In this document: in pieces, positions 1 to 8,391 of the stretch | Position numbering within the stretch: position 1 is the first letter of the stretch | Layout of the letters: each line of letters begins with the position of its first letter | Assembly (NCBI GenBank): GCA_013044085.1 | Contig: JABEVI010000117.1 | Coordinates: 1 to 18,398, forward strand | Length of the DNA stretch: 18,398 bases | Direction: 5' to 3' | Origin: Steroidobacteraceae bacterium | GTDB lineage: Bacteria; Pseudomonadota; Gammaproteobacteria; Steroidobacterales; Steroidobacteraceae | Translations under genes and position numbers: made by a program | The notes under the pieces: generated by a model | What the model was told of the DNA's origin: nothing | What the model saw: only the letters and a program-made list of their open reading frames with translations | Database searches by the model: none

Positions 1-388
1 CCTCCGGGTCGACGCCGCTCAGCAACGGCCTGTGCCGTCCATGGCGGGTGCGCGCGAGCTGCTGCTCGACGGAGGTCAGCAGGTAAACCACCGCGCCTCT
101 TGCGGCGAGGATCCGGCGGTTATCCGGGTCGATCACGGCTCCCCCGCCGGTCGCCAGCACGACACCGTCGAGATTCGTGAGCCGCTCGATCGATTCGCGC
201 TCGCGCTCACGAAAGCCGGCCTCACCCTCCTGTTCGAAGATGTAGGCGATGTCCACACCGGTTTTCTGCTCGATGTCGGCGTCGCTGTCGTGGAACGGGT
301 AATCCAGCACGCGGGCGAGATGGCGGCCGACCGCCGTCTTGCCGGAGCCCATCGGCCCTATCAGGAAAACGTTTCGCTTCGTGATCAT
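1..388 (-). CDS. aroK: Shikimate kinase (3' end cut by window edge)
   Basis: Cytoplasmic enzyme that phosphorylates shikimate with ATP to shikimate 3-phosphate, the fifth step of the chorismate (aromatic amino acid) pathway. The visible 129 residues begin MITKRNVFLIGPMGSGKT. The P-loop (Walker A) GPMGSGKT is at residues 11-18, a DSDADIE segment follows near 34-40, the shikimate-binding GGG of VLATGGGAV lies near residue 80, and an RHRPLL segment typical of the mobile lid is near the cut end. About 45 C-terminal residues are missing compared with the usual 170-175. The ATG at 388 is the only credible start, because an in-frame TGA lies five codons upstream and no alternative start intervenes. 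It lies 78 bp behind pilQ on the same strand, the pilQ-aroK order known from many gammaproteobacteria. Its Shine-Dalgarno sequence is weak, so expression may depend on read-through from the pil operon. Confidence 0.95.
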   Translation of the reverse strand, partial: MITKRNVFLIGPMGSGKTAVGRHLARVLDYPFHDSDADIEQKTGVDIAYIFEQEGEAGFRERERESIERLTNLDGVVLATGGGAVIDPDNRRILAARGAVVYLLTSVEQQLARTRHGRHRPLLSGVDPE

Positions 389-426
389 GTCGACCGCGCA
401 TCAGGGTGCGCGCCCCCGAAGGCGCG

Positions 427-460
427 GCGGCGCCCGCCGCGAACAGGCTGCGGGCGCCGC
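427..460 (-). other. GC-rich hairpin between pilQ and aroK
   Basis: A perfect 11-bp inverted repeat, GCGGCGCCCGC (427-437) and GCGGGCGCCGC (450-460), is separated by a 12-nt loop and starts 7 bp after the pilQ stop codon. No T-run follows on the minus strand, so it is not a standard intrinsic terminator. It could be an mRNA-stabilising 3' stem, a partial attenuator or a processing boundary between the pil genes and aroK. Confidence 0.5.
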
Positions 461-466
461 AACCGG

Positions 467-2596
467 TCAGTACAGATTCGAGCCCTCTCGCAGTATTTTC
501 GGCGTGATGAACACCAGCAGTTCGGTCTTGTCGTTGATCCGGGTCGTCGTCTTGAACAAATGCCCGAGCACCGGGATGTCGCCGAGATAGGGCACCTTGT
601 CGGCGGCATTGCTCTTGGTGGTATCGAGGATGCCGCCGAGAACGACCGTCTGGCCGTCGTTGACCAGCACCTGGGTGATGATCTGACGCGTGTTGATCGA
701 AGGCACCGTGCCGCCGGTCGCGCTCTGCACGAGTTGACCCACGGAATCGTCGCTGACGTTGATGTCGAGCAACACGCGGTTGTCCGGCGTGATCAACGGC
801 GTCACCTTCAGGCTCAGCACGGCCTTTTTAAACTGCGTCGTCGTCGCGCCGCTCGATGCCGATTCCTGGTAGGGGATCTCGACACCTTGCATGATGGTCG
901 CCTGCTTCTGGTTCGCGGTGATTACGCGCGGCGAGGAAATCACTTCGCCCCGCCCGTCGTTCTGTGCCGCCGACAGCTCCAAATTCACCAGATAGCTGCT
1001 GCCGAGGAGGGCAACACCGATCGCCCCGGCCGGATTCGCGACCGGCAGGTTCACCTGGTACTGATTGGTGAGCGTGGGCGAAGTCAGCGCCGCGCCGCTG
1101 GTGGCTCCGCCGTTCGCCGCCGTCAGCACCGAATTCGCGCCGACGCCGTTGCCACCCACGGTCAACAGGCCGTTGCTGTTCGATTGCAGCGAGGAAACCC
1201 CGAAGCGCGCTCCGAGGTCGCGCTCGAATTGATCGGTGACGACGACGATGCGCGCCTCGATCAAGACCTGCTTCACCGGCACGTCGAGCTTCTGGACCAG
1301 GCGCCGGATGCTCTCGAGGCGGTCGGCCGTGTCCTTGATCAGCAGGGTGTTGGTGCGCTCATCGACCGACAGCGCACCGCGTGAGGAAAGCATCGAATTC
1401 TTGCCGCCGCCGGCCTGTATCAGCGCTGCGAGGTCGGCAGCCTTCGCATAATTGACCTGCAGGAACTCGGTATGCAGCGGTTCGAGCTGCTGAATCTGGC
1501 TGCGGGCCGCAAGCCGGGTCTTTTCCTGGGCGGCCATCTCGGCGGCCGGACCGACGATGATGACATTGCCCTCACGACGCTCGTCCAAGCCCTTGGTGCG
1601 CAGGACGATGTCGAGCGCCTCGTCCCAGGGCACGTTCTGCAATCGCAGCGTCAGATTGCCGGTCACCGAATCGCTGACGACGATGTTCTGGCCGCCGGTG
1701 TCGGCGAGCAGTTGCAGCACCGAGCGCACATCGATGTCCTGGAAATCGAGGGTCAGGCGCTGGCCGGTGTAGTGCTTCTTGCCCTCCTCGGAGGCGAGCT
1801 TGGTCGAGTGCTTGATCTCAATCACGTACTCCGAATCCGCCTGGTAGGCCAGTTGGTCGAAATCGCCGTGCGCGTTGATCACGAGCCGTGTGCCACCGTT
1901 GAGGCGCACCGCATTGACCGACTGCACCGGGGTCGCGAAATCGGTCACGTCGTAGTGGCGCATCAGGCGGGTGGGCAGCCGCGCCCCGCGGAAGTCGACG
2001 ACCACCTGGTTGCCTTCCTGGCGGGTGTTGACCGGGATGTTCGAGTCCGACATGTGCACGATCACACGACCGGTGCCGTCCGGTCCCCTGCGGAAATCGA
2101 TCGAGCGGATCGAGTGAGCGGCGCTCGAGGCCGACACGGTCGAGGCCGGCACGATGCCGCGCTCGGCCATCGCCGGCACCGGCGCGGCGCTCGGCTGCAC
2201 GCCGAGGTCGACGAGGATCGTGTTGCCGACGACCCGGGTCGTGTAGGGGATCAGGCTGTCCAGGTCGATCACCACGCGTGTGCGTCCGCCGGCCTCGGCG
2301 GCGAGCACCGAATCGACGCCGCCTGAGCGCACGTCGATGCGCCGCGACGGCAGCGCGATCGTGGTGTTGGGCAGGTCGAGCGCAATCCGCGCCGGCCGGT
2401 CGATCGTAAAGGCGAGCGGCCGGGGCGCGGGCCCGCTCATCCGCAGCGTCAACTGCACCTGCTGGCCGGACAGCGTCTGCACGCCGATCGCCTCGAGCTT
2501 GTTGGTGGCGACCGTCTGGGCGCGCGCCGAGAATGCGGCGAACGCGATCAGTGCGATGCCCGCCACGCTTGCGATCCTATTCTTCAAACTGGTCAT
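467..2596 (-). CDS. pilQ: Type IV pilus outer-membrane secretin PilQ
   Basis: Forms the multimeric outer-membrane channel through which the type IV pilus leaves the cell. The 709-residue protein starts MTSLKNRIASVAGI with a signal peptide cleaved probably after ARA near residue 26. Two AMIN (peptidoglycan-binding) domains follow at about 35-125 and 160-255. An N0/STN domain lies at about 285-340 (TLDFQDIDVRSVLQLL), an N1 secretin domain at about 365-445, and the C-terminal secretin domain from about 480, with the hallmark VPYLGDIPVLGHLFK near the end. Length and domain order are normal for PilQ. I chose the ATG at 2596 because GGAGAG precedes it at good spacing. A TTG at 2620 is in frame and would add eight residues, but it abuts the pilP stop and would spoil the signal peptide. 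Last pil gene of the pilMNOPQ operon. Confidence 0.96.
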   Translation of the reverse strand: MTSLKNRIASVAGIALIAFAAFSARAQTVATNKLEAIGVQTLSGQQVQLTLRMSGPAPRPLAFTIDRPARIALDLPNTTIALPSRRIDVRSGGVDSVLAAEAGGRTRVVIDLDSLIPYTTRVVGNTILVDLGVQPSAAPVPAMAERGIVPASTVSASSAAHSIRSIDFRRGPDGTGRVIVHMSDSNIPVNTRQEGNQVVVDFRGARLPTRLMRHYDVTDFATPVQSVNAVRLNGGTRLVINAHGDFDQLAYQADSEYVIEIKHSTKLASEEGKKHYTGQRLTLDFQDIDVRSVLQLLADTGGQNIVVSDSVTGNLTLRLQNVPWDEALDIVLRTKGLDERREGNVIIVGPAAEMAAQEKTRLAARSQIQQLEPLHTEFLQVNYAKAADLAALIQAGGGKNSMLSSRGALSVDERTNTLLIKDTADRLESIRRLVQKLDVPVKQVLIEARIVVVTDQFERDLGARFGVSSLQSNSNGLLTVGGNGVGANSVLTAANGGATSGAALTSPTLTNQYQVNLPVANPAGAIGVALLGSSYLVNLELSAAQNDGRGEVISSPRVITANQKQATIMQGVEIPYQESASSGATTTQFKKAVLSLKVTPLITPDNRVLLDINVSDDSVGQLVQSATGGTVPSINTRQIITQVLVNDGQTVVLGGILDTTKSNAADKVPYLGDIPVLGHLFKTTTRINDKTELLVFITPKILREGSNLY

Positions 2597-2616
2597 GCGT
2601 TGCTCTCCGTGAGGCT

Positions 2617-3132
2617 TCAATTGGCCAGGGCCAGCGAAGCCGGTCGCTCGATGTAGCCGCCGAGTCCGTCGGGGACGATTTCGACAATGCTGATTTTGCT
2701 CGGCGTGATGGACGTGATCTTGCCGTCGCTCTCGCCGACATAATTGCCCGGCTGCACCTTGTGCACCAGGCCGTCCTTCGTCTCGATCAATCCGTAGAAG
2801 CGGCCGCCGATCTTCATCGTGCCCACCATCCTGAGCGTGTCGAGCGGGAAGCCCTCGAGGAATTCCCGGTTGCGGCGCTGATTCGGCCGCACCGCCGAAG
2901 GACCGGTGTTCGACGGTCCCTGTGGCTGGAAGGGCGAACGCAGGTTGCTCGCCGAGTACTTGAAGGACTCGTAGGGCTTGACCTCAGGCAGCGGCTCGAT
3001 GCGCCCTCCCGGGCGCTTTTTAACCTGCGCGATCCATTGCTTCAGCGCACCCTGACCGCTCGAGCAGCCGGCCACCAGGACGCAGCCGATCAATACGGCG
3101 ACCCACATCGATCTGCGGGTTGTTGGCCTCAC
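2617..3132 (-). CDS. pilP: Type IV pilus inner-membrane lipoprotein PilP
   Basis: Periplasmic lipoprotein that joins the PilN/PilO inner-membrane platform to the PilQ secretin. The 171-residue protein has a lipoprotein signal peptide with lipobox LVAGC, so the lipidated cysteine is residue 23. A proline- and arginine-rich linker follows (about 60-90). The C-terminal beta domain of the PilP/GspC homology-region type starts at about FLEGFPLDTLRMVGTM and includes GLIETKDGLVHKVQPGNYVG. The GTG start at 3132 overlaps the pilO stop (GTGA) and has GGAGG seven bases upstream, which makes this non-ATG start convincing. pilQ begins 20 bp after the pilP stop. Length is ordinary for the family. Confidence 0.95.
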   Translation of the reverse strand: MRPTTRRSMWVAVLIGCVLVAGCSSGQGALKQWIAQVKKRPGGRIEPLPEVKPYESFKYSASNLRSPFQPQGPSNTGPSAVRPNQRRNREFLEGFPLDTLRMVGTMKIGGRFYGLIETKDGLVHKVQPGNYVGESDGKITSITPSKISIVEIVPDGLGGYIERPASLALAN

Positions 3133-3773
3133 GTCGCGCCTCCTATTTTCTTCGGTCCGCGCTTGCCGTCGGCGCCATTGTCCTCGATGTACCGGTAGGT
3201 CTTGGCCGTGACATCCATGCTCAGATTGTCAAATCCCGCACCGTGTGCCGTGACCGGTGTGATCTGGATGTCGTGCAGGGTGACGATTCGTGGGAGCGCC
3301 GCGATGCCGCTCACGAACTTGCCGAATTCGTGATAGCTGCCCACCAACCGGATCTTGATCGGCAATTCGGCGTAGAAGCCCTTGTCGACCTCAGGGCCGG
3401 GTTGAAAGAGCTTTTCCTGCAAACCGGCGGCGAGCCCGGTCTGGGAAATGTCGACGAGCAGGTTCGGCACCTCGGTCCTGCCGGGCAACTGCCTCAACAG
3501 GGCCCCGAAGCTGCGCTGCATCTCGGCCAGTTGCGCCTTGTAGGCGTCGAGGTTGGCGGCCCGTTGCTGCTTGGTTTCGAACTGCTGGCGCAGGGACTGC
3601 TCGTCAGCCTCGGCCGTGAGCAGCCTCGGCCGGTCCTGGGTCCATACCAGCATGTACCAGGCGAAACCCGCGCACACGAGGAAAATCAGACCGACGAAGA
3701 ACGCCCGTATCGGGGTCGGCCAGCGGCCCGGATCGCGCGGATCGAGCGTTTTCAACTGATCGAGGAAGTTCAT
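3129..3773 (-). CDS. pilO: Type IV pilus inner-membrane assembly protein PilO
   Basis: Bitopic inner-membrane protein that dimerises with PilN and binds PilP in the pilus alignment complex. The 214-residue product starts MNFLDQLKTLDPRDPGRWP. A short cytoplasmic N-terminus precedes one transmembrane helix at about residues 23-45 (AFFVGLIFLVCAGFAWYML). A predicted coiled coil follows at about 55-95, rich in E, Q, R and L. The periplasmic ferredoxin-like domain contains LPGRTEVPNLLVDISQTGL and LVGSYHEFGKFVSGIAALPR, both strongly PilO-like. The ATG at 3773 overlaps the pilN stop as ATGA, and the stop overlaps the pilP GTG, which indicates translational coupling. A longer open frame reading upstream through pilN is not real. 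Confidence 0.95.
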   Translation of the reverse strand: MNFLDQLKTLDPRDPGRWPTPIRAFFVGLIFLVCAGFAWYMLVWTQDRPRLLTAEADEQSLRQQFETKQQRAANLDAYKAQLAEMQRSFGALLRQLPGRTEVPNLLVDISQTGLAAGLQEKLFQPGPEVDKGFYAELPIKIRLVGSYHEFGKFVSGIAALPRIVTLHDIQITPVTAHGAGFDNLSMDVTAKTYRYIEDNGADGKRGPKKIGGAT

Positions 3774-4360
3774 TTGGCGGCGACCCTCTGGCGGTTGATC
3801 GAGCCGCCGTGGTGCAGGTCGGCGCCGACCGTGTCGACCGTGAGCACGAATTTCGAGCCGCCGGCGGGCGTATCCTTCGCCGCCTCGACGACCTGTAGGG
3901 CCGGGTTGTCCATCCAGGTCGAGGCGTCGATGTTGCGCATGAACGTCGAGACGCGGGTGCTGGACTGGGCGATGCCGTCGATTTCCAGCTTGGTGCCGTT
4001 TTGCTTCAGCGCCGTCAGATACACCCCGTCGGGCACGGTGCGCGCGATCTCGTCGAACAGGTGCACGATCTCCGGCCGGCTGCGCTGCAGTTTTTCGATG
4101 ATTTCCATGCGGGCGACGAGCCTTTGCTTGCGGTTCTCGAGGCCCATGATGTCGGCGATCTGCGCGTCGAGCTTGCTGATCGCGCTCTGCAGCAGTTCGT
4201 TCTTCGCCAACTGCGAGTCGATCCTGCCGGCATAGATGAGCTTGCCGCCGAGGGCGCACATGATCGCCGCGAGGAACGCGGCGCCGGCAGCGAGGAAGAA
4301 CTCTCTGCGGCGAAGCGTTCGCTGCTGATCGCGCCAGGGTAATAGGTTGATACGCGGCAT
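3770..4360 (-). CDS. pilN: Type IV pilus assembly protein PilN
   Basis: Inner-membrane protein linking cytoplasmic PilM to periplasmic PilO and PilP. The 196-residue product begins MPRINLLPWRDQ. The INLLPWR peptide is the known PilM-binding motif of PilN and lies at residues 4-10. One transmembrane helix spans about 21-43 (FFLAAGAAFLAAIMCALGG). A coiled-coil stretch at about 48-100 and a periplasmic ferredoxin-like fold (PDGVYLTALKQNGTKLEIDG) follow. The ATG at 4360 has GAGGG upstream at proper spacing and lies 8 bp after the pilM stop. The stop overlaps the pilO start. Length matches the family. Confidence 0.95.
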   Translation of the reverse strand: MPRINLLPWRDQQRTLRRREFFLAAGAAFLAAIMCALGGKLIYAGRIDSQLAKNELLQSAISKLDAQIADIMGLENRKQRLVARMEIIEKLQRSRPEIVHLFDEIARTVPDGVYLTALKQNGTKLEIDGIAQSSTRVSTFMRNIDASTWMDNPALQVVEAAKDTPAGGSKFVLTVDTVGADLHHGGSINRQRVAAK

Positions 4361-4368
4361 GGTTACCC

Positions 4369-5433
4369 TCAGTCGAAGCTGCGCAGCGCGAGTCCGCAGG
4401 CCGTCAAGAGTGCGGTGGCGTCGCGCGCCACCGCCTGTGCCCGGGCCTTCGATGAAACCTTCATGCTGCCGAGCGGATCGCCCCTCTCGGCCGGTACGCC
4501 GACGCGGCTCGAAATGACGTCGGCGACCCCGGAGATGTTCGCGCAGCCGCCGCAAATCAAGATCTGGTCAGGCTGCGAGCGGCCGCTGCCGGACGCAAGA
4601 TAGAACTGCAGCGAACGGCTCACCTGCTGGGTCATGTCGTCGATGAACGGATCCAACACCTCCGGCTGGTAATTGCTCGGCAGACCGCCCTCCTTCTTGG
4701 CGCGTCCGGCCTCCTCCATGCTGAGCCCGTAGGTGCGCATGATCTCCTCGGTGAGCAACTGCCCGCCGAAGGCGAAATCCCGGGTGTAGACCACTTTCAT
4801 GTCGCGCAGCACGCTGAAGGTCGTGCTGCTCGCGCCGAAATCGACCACCGCGACCGTGCGGTCCATGCCGCCGTCGGGCATCTGATGGCGCATGAGCGTG
4901 CAGGCGTTTTCCAGCGCGAAGGCTTCGACGTCGACGATCTGCGCGGTCAATCCGGAAGCCTGTACGGCCGCGCGCCGCTGCTCGACGTTTTCCGTGCGCG
5001 TCGCGACGAGCAGCACGTCGAGCATCTCCGGGTCCTTCTCGGACGGGCCGATGACCTGGAAGTCGTAGCTGACTTCCTCCATCGGAAACGGTATGTACTG
5101 GTCGGCCTGCATTTCGACCTGCCCCTCGAGTTCGTTCTCGCCGAGGCTTTTCGGCATTTGGATCACCTTGGTGATCGCCGCATCGCCGCTGATCGCGATC
5201 GCCGCGAGCCGGCTCTTCGCCCCCGAGCGCTTTACCGCGCGCCGGATTGCCTCGCCGACCGCTTCAGAATCGACGATCGCCTTTTCGTTGATCGCGTTGT
5301 GCGGGGTTGGCTCCGCCGCGTAGGATTCCACGCGATACTGGCCGCCGGACATCGTCAGCTCGATCAACTTCACCGACGAGGTGGTGATGTCGAGCCCGAG
5401 GAGGGGGCGATAGCTCTTAACGAACGACCACAC
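4369..5433 (-). CDS. pilM: Type IV pilus actin-like ATPase-fold protein PilM
   Basis: Cytoplasmic FtsA/actin-like protein that binds the N-terminus of PilN and couples the alignment complex to the pilus motor. The 354-residue product starts MWSFVKSYRPLLGLDITTSSVKLIEL. The GLDITTSSVKLIEL segment is the phosphate-1 loop of the actin fold. A second phosphate-binding segment, VAVVDFGASSTTFSVL, is near residues 190-205, and the adenosine-site motif ILICGGCANISG is near 293-304. I accept the GTG start at 5433 because AAAGGA precedes it at good spacing and the encoded N-terminus fits PilM. First gene of the pilMNOPQ operon and divergent from the penicillin-binding protein gene. Confidence 0.95.
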   Translation of the reverse strand: MWSFVKSYRPLLGLDITTSSVKLIELTMSGGQYRVESYAAEPTPHNAINEKAIVDSEAVGEAIRRAVKRSGAKSRLAAIAISGDAAITKVIQMPKSLGENELEGQVEMQADQYIPFPMEEVSYDFQVIGPSEKDPEMLDVLLVATRTENVEQRRAAVQASGLTAQIVDVEAFALENACTLMRHQMPDGGMDRTVAVVDFGASSTTFSVLRDMKVVYTRDFAFGGQLLTEEIMRTYGLSMEEAGRAKKEGGLPSNYQPEVLDPFIDDMTQQVSRSLQFYLASGSGRSQPDQILICGGCANISGVADVISSRVGVPAERGDPLGSMKVSSKARAQAVARDATALLTACGLALRSFD

Positions 5434-5814
5434 GACTTTTCCTTTTGTGCTCAGTATCTTGTAGGTCGAAACTTGTGCATCAGATTAGCTACGCCGCCGT
5501 AACTTAGCAAGAAACTGTTAAATCGAGCGTGACCCTACTCACGATAATCGCTCCCGATGGCCGATCCGGCACTTATGTTCCGGGCCGTTGTCCCAAGGCT
5601 AAGGGGGGTGCAAGCTCGAGGGCCCAGGGGGGCGTCGATGTGCGCAAGAATGGCGGCTGCCGAGAAAAATTCATGCCTGGGTGTTCGGCCCGCTCATCGG
5701 TCAAGCGAACCGCTTCAGGCCGGCAACCCCGCTATCCTAGGCCCGACATGCCCGTAGACCGGAAGCTTTGCGTCCCCACCTTTCGATGAGTATGCCTCTT
5801 CAAGCGGCGGTAAT
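5434..5814. other. Divergent pilM / ponA intergenic region
   Basis: This gap of 381 bp separates two divergent genes. Apart from the pilM promoter candidate near 5482-5510, I see no RNA gene, repeat family or convincing small gene. Two runs of six G (in AAGGGGGGTG near 5600 and CAGGGGGGCG near 5627) flank a GAGGGCCC stretch. A GATAAT near 5542 could be a -10 element for the plus strand but lacks a good -35 partner, so no ponA promoter is assigned. Short open frames here have no recognisable product. Confidence 0.5.
5482..5510 (-). promoter_or_regulatory. Candidate sigma70 promoter for pilM operon
   Basis: On the minus strand a TTGCTA -35-like hexamer (5505-5510) and a TAATCT -10-like hexamer (5482-5487) are separated by exactly 17 bp. 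Transcription would start near 5475, giving a leader of about 40 nt before the pilM GTG. The -35 matches consensus at four positions and the -10 keeps the conserved T, A and final T. The call rests on pattern only. Confidence 0.4.
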
Positions 5815-8376
5815 ATGCATGCGCAATCCCGCCTGTGCAATAAGTTAGAACGGTTTGCCGTGCTCAAACGATACCTGGTTCTCATATCTCGCATTTGCAT
5901 CCTCGCCGTGGCCGTTTTGGTCCTGTTGGCCTACGCAAACGTCTGCGCCTATGTGTACCTGAAGCCCAGCCTGCCAAACGTGGACACCCTCAGGGACGTG
6001 CAGCTGCAGGTGCCGCTGCGGGTTTACACGCGGGACGGACGCCTGATCGCCTCGATCGGCGAGCAGCGGCGCATTCCGGTCCGTTACGACCAGATCCCCA
6101 AGAAGCTGGTCGAAGCATTCCTGGCGGCCGAGGACGCCCGCTACTTTCAAAATCACGGCGTCGACTGGAAAGGTATCGTGCGTGCGGCGCTTGCGGACCT
6201 ACGGGCCGGGGGCGTGCGGGAGGGCGGCAGCACGATCACGATGCAGGTCGCCCGGGGTGTCTACCTTTCGCCGCGCCGCGACATGAAGCGCAAGCTCAGT
6301 GAAATCTACATTTCCCTGCTGATGGAGGCGAAGTATTCGAAAGAGGATATTTTCTCCATCTATGCGAACCGCACCTTCCTCGGCGAACGAGCCTACGGCG
6401 TCGGTGCCGCGGCCGAGGTGTACTACGGTAAGAGCCTCGACCAATTGAGCCTCGCCGAGATGGCGACCATTGCCGGTTTGCCGAAAGCCCCTTCGGACAT
6501 CAATCCGGTCGCCGATCCGAAAGCCGCCCGCATCCGCCGCGCTTATGTGCTGCGGCGCATGCTCGCTCTCGGTGACATCACGCGCGCCGAGTATGAGACC
6601 GCGAACGCGAGCCCCGTGGCCACCCGGGTCCACGGCCCTACGCTCGAAGTGCAGGCCCCCTACGTCGCCGAGATGGTGCGTGCGGCACTGCAAGCCAAGT
6701 ACGGCGATGCGATCTATACCGGCGGCTACAAGGTCATCACCACCATCGATTCACGGCTGCAGACCGCCGCCGGAATCGCGGTGCGCACCGGACTGCTCGA
6801 ATATGACCGCCGGCACGGATATCGCGGGCCGATCGGGCACCTGCGACTTGCCGCCATGCCGCAAGCCCGTGTGCTCAACACCGCACTCGAACGCTTCCCG
6901 GTCGTCGGCGGTCTGCGGCCGGCAGTGGTCGAGGACGTCGAACCGAAGAGCGCACAGATCTTTGTCAAGGACTTGGGCGCAGTCACGCTGCCCTGGGCGA
7001 AGATCGCCTGGGCACGGCCGGCTTTGGCCGGTGGCCACGTAGGCTGGGCACCGAAGACGGCGACCGACGTATTGCATCGCGGCGACGTGATTTACACGGT
7101 CGGCACGACCTCGCAGAACCTGCAATTCGTGCAGGTACCCCAAGCCCAGAGTGCGCTGGTCGCGATCGACCCGCATGACGGTGCCATCGCGGCGCTGGTC
7201 GGCGGATTCGACTATTACCAGAGCAACTTCAATCGCGCGACGCAGGCCGAGCGACAACCGGGATCGGCCTTCAAGCCGTTCATCTACTCTGCCGCCTTCG
7301 ACAAGGGTTTCACGCCCGCGAGCGTCATTCTCGACGCGCCGATCGTGCTCGGAGACGGCAACGACGCCAAGGCCTGGCGCCCGAAGAACGACGCGAACAA
7401 GTTCTACGGACCGACCCGGTTGCGCGTGGCCTTGGTCCATTCGCGCAACCTCGTCGCGGTGCGCCTGATGCGCGACATCGGCGTCGAATACGCCCGCAAC
7501 TACGTGACGCGCTTCGGATTCGACAAGGCGCAGCTGCCGGATGATCTGACGCTCGCCCTCGGCACGGCGGATGTCACGCCGCTGCAACTTGCCGAAGCCT
7601 ATGCGCCCTTCGCCAACGGCGGGTTCCGGGTCAGCCCCTACTTCATCGACCGGGTTGTGGACGCGCACGGCAAGACGATCTTCCAGGCCAACCCGGCGAT
7701 CGCCTGCTTCGAATGCGGCCATCAAGCCCTGCCGCCCGCGGATGCGCTCGGCCCCTCGGCGCTGGTGGCCGGCGCTCCCGCAGCGACGGCGACGCCGACC
7801 TCGGCGTCCGCGAGCGTCGCCGCACAGGCGAGCAGCATCGACACGGGTCAGTCGGATGGGAAGTTCCTGATTCCGGCGCGGAATCTCGCGCCCCAGGTGA
7901 TCAGACCGCAGGTCGCCTACCTGCTCGCGGACATGATGAAAGACGTGATTCGGCACGGCACCGGCGTACGTGCACGCGTGCTCGGGCGTGACGACGTCGC
8001 CGGCAAAACCGGAACCACCAATGATCACCGCGACGCCTGGTTCTCGGGCTTCAACGGCGATATCGTCGCGACCGTCTGGGTCGGCTTCGATCAGGATCGT
8101 TCGCTCGGCCCGGGCGAAGAGGGCGGCACGACGGCCGTGCCCATCTGGACGTACTTCATGCACCAGGCGCTCGCCGGTATGCCGCTGCGCAACGTCCCGC
8201 TGCCGGACGGCATCGTGACGGCGCGCATCAACCCGCAGACCGGCCTGCTCGCCAGTGCGGATGACCCGAACGCGATCATGGAGAAATTCATCGAGGGCAA
8301 CCTTCCGAAGCCGGAGACCGGCGACGGCAAGAGCGGCCCCAACAAACCGATCGATTCCGATAAATCGCTGTTCTAG
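5815..8376 (+). CDS. mrcA: Penicillin-binding protein 1A (bifunctional)
   Basis: Inner-membrane class A penicillin-binding protein (also named ponA) that polymerises lipid II and cross-links peptidoglycan. One N-terminal membrane anchor spans about residues 19-47. The GT51 glycosyltransferase domain holds the catalytic Glu at about 106 in AEDARYF and the GGSTITMQVAR motif. An OB-like insert lies at about 335-430. The transpeptidase domain has all three motifs: SAFK (S484, K487), SRN (543-545) and KTGT (from K731). An Ala/Ser-rich linker of about 40 residues, preceded by CFEC (631-634), lies between SRN and KTG. The 853 residues match the usual 850. The start is uncertain: the ATG at 5815 lacks a good ribosome binding site, and a GTG at 5860 would give an N-terminus (MLKRYLVLI) closer to E. 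coli PBP1A. Being divergent from pilM is a common arrangement in this class. Confidence 0.96.
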   Translation: MHAQSRLCNKLERFAVLKRYLVLISRICILAVAVLVLLAYANVCAYVYLKPSLPNVDTLRDVQLQVPLRVYTRDGRLIASIGEQRRIPVRYDQIPKKLVEAFLAAEDARYFQNHGVDWKGIVRAALADLRAGGVREGGSTITMQVARGVYLSPRRDMKRKLSEIYISLLMEAKYSKEDIFSIYANRTFLGERAYGVGAAAEVYYGKSLDQLSLAEMATIAGLPKAPSDINPVADPKAARIRRAYVLRRMLALGDITRAEYETANASPVATRVHGPTLEVQAPYVAEMVRAALQAKYGDAIYTGGYKVITTIDSRLQTAAGIAVRTGLLEYDRRHGYRGPIGHLRLAAMPQARVLNTALERFPVVGGLRPAVVEDVEPKSAQIFVKDLGAVTLPWAKIAWARPALAGGHVGWAPKTATDVLHRGDVIYTVGTTSQNLQFVQVPQAQSALVAIDPHDGAIAALVGGFDYYQSNFNRATQAERQPGSAFKPFIYSAAFDKGFTPASVILDAPIVLGDGNDAKAWRPKNDANKFYGPTRLRVALVHSRNLVAVRLMRDIGVEYARNYVTRFGFDKAQLPDDLTLALGTADVTPLQLAEAYAPFANGGFRVSPYFIDRVVDAHGKTIFQANPAIACFECGHQALPPADALGPSALVAGAPAATATPTSASASVAAQASSIDTGQSDGKFLIPARNLAPQVIRPQVAYLLADMMKDVIRHGTGVRARVLGRDDVAGKTGTTNDHRDAWFSGFNGDIVATVWVGFDQDRSLGPGEEGGTTAVPIWTYFMHQALAGMPLRNVPLPDGIVTARINPQTGLLASADDPNAIMEKFIEGNLPKPETGDGKSGPNKPIDSDKSLF

Positions 8377-8391
8377 GAGACCAGTCGATTC

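Noticed and set aside
32..1384. Plus-strand open frame of 450 codons across the pilQ region
   Set aside because: It lies antisense to the well-supported PilQ secretin domain. Its translation is arginine-, histidine- and aspartate-rich low-quality sequence typical of GC-rich shadow frames.
3120..4235. Plus-strand open frame of 371 codons over pilO/pilN
   Set aside because: It is antisense to two clear pil genes and has no recognisable domain.
5595..5635. G-quadruplex in the pilM-ponA gap
   Set aside because: Only three separate G-runs of three or more are present in a suitable distance, so a canonical four-run quadruplex is not supported.
5529..5789. Small plus-strand open frames upstream of ponA
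   Set aside because: No Shine-Dalgarno sequence, no hydrophobic or domain pattern, and a different frame from ponA. They are most likely non-coding.
6751..8163. Minus-strand open frame of 470 codons inside ponA
   Set aside because: It is antisense to a complete PBP1A with all catalytic motifs, and its composition is typical of a shadow frame.
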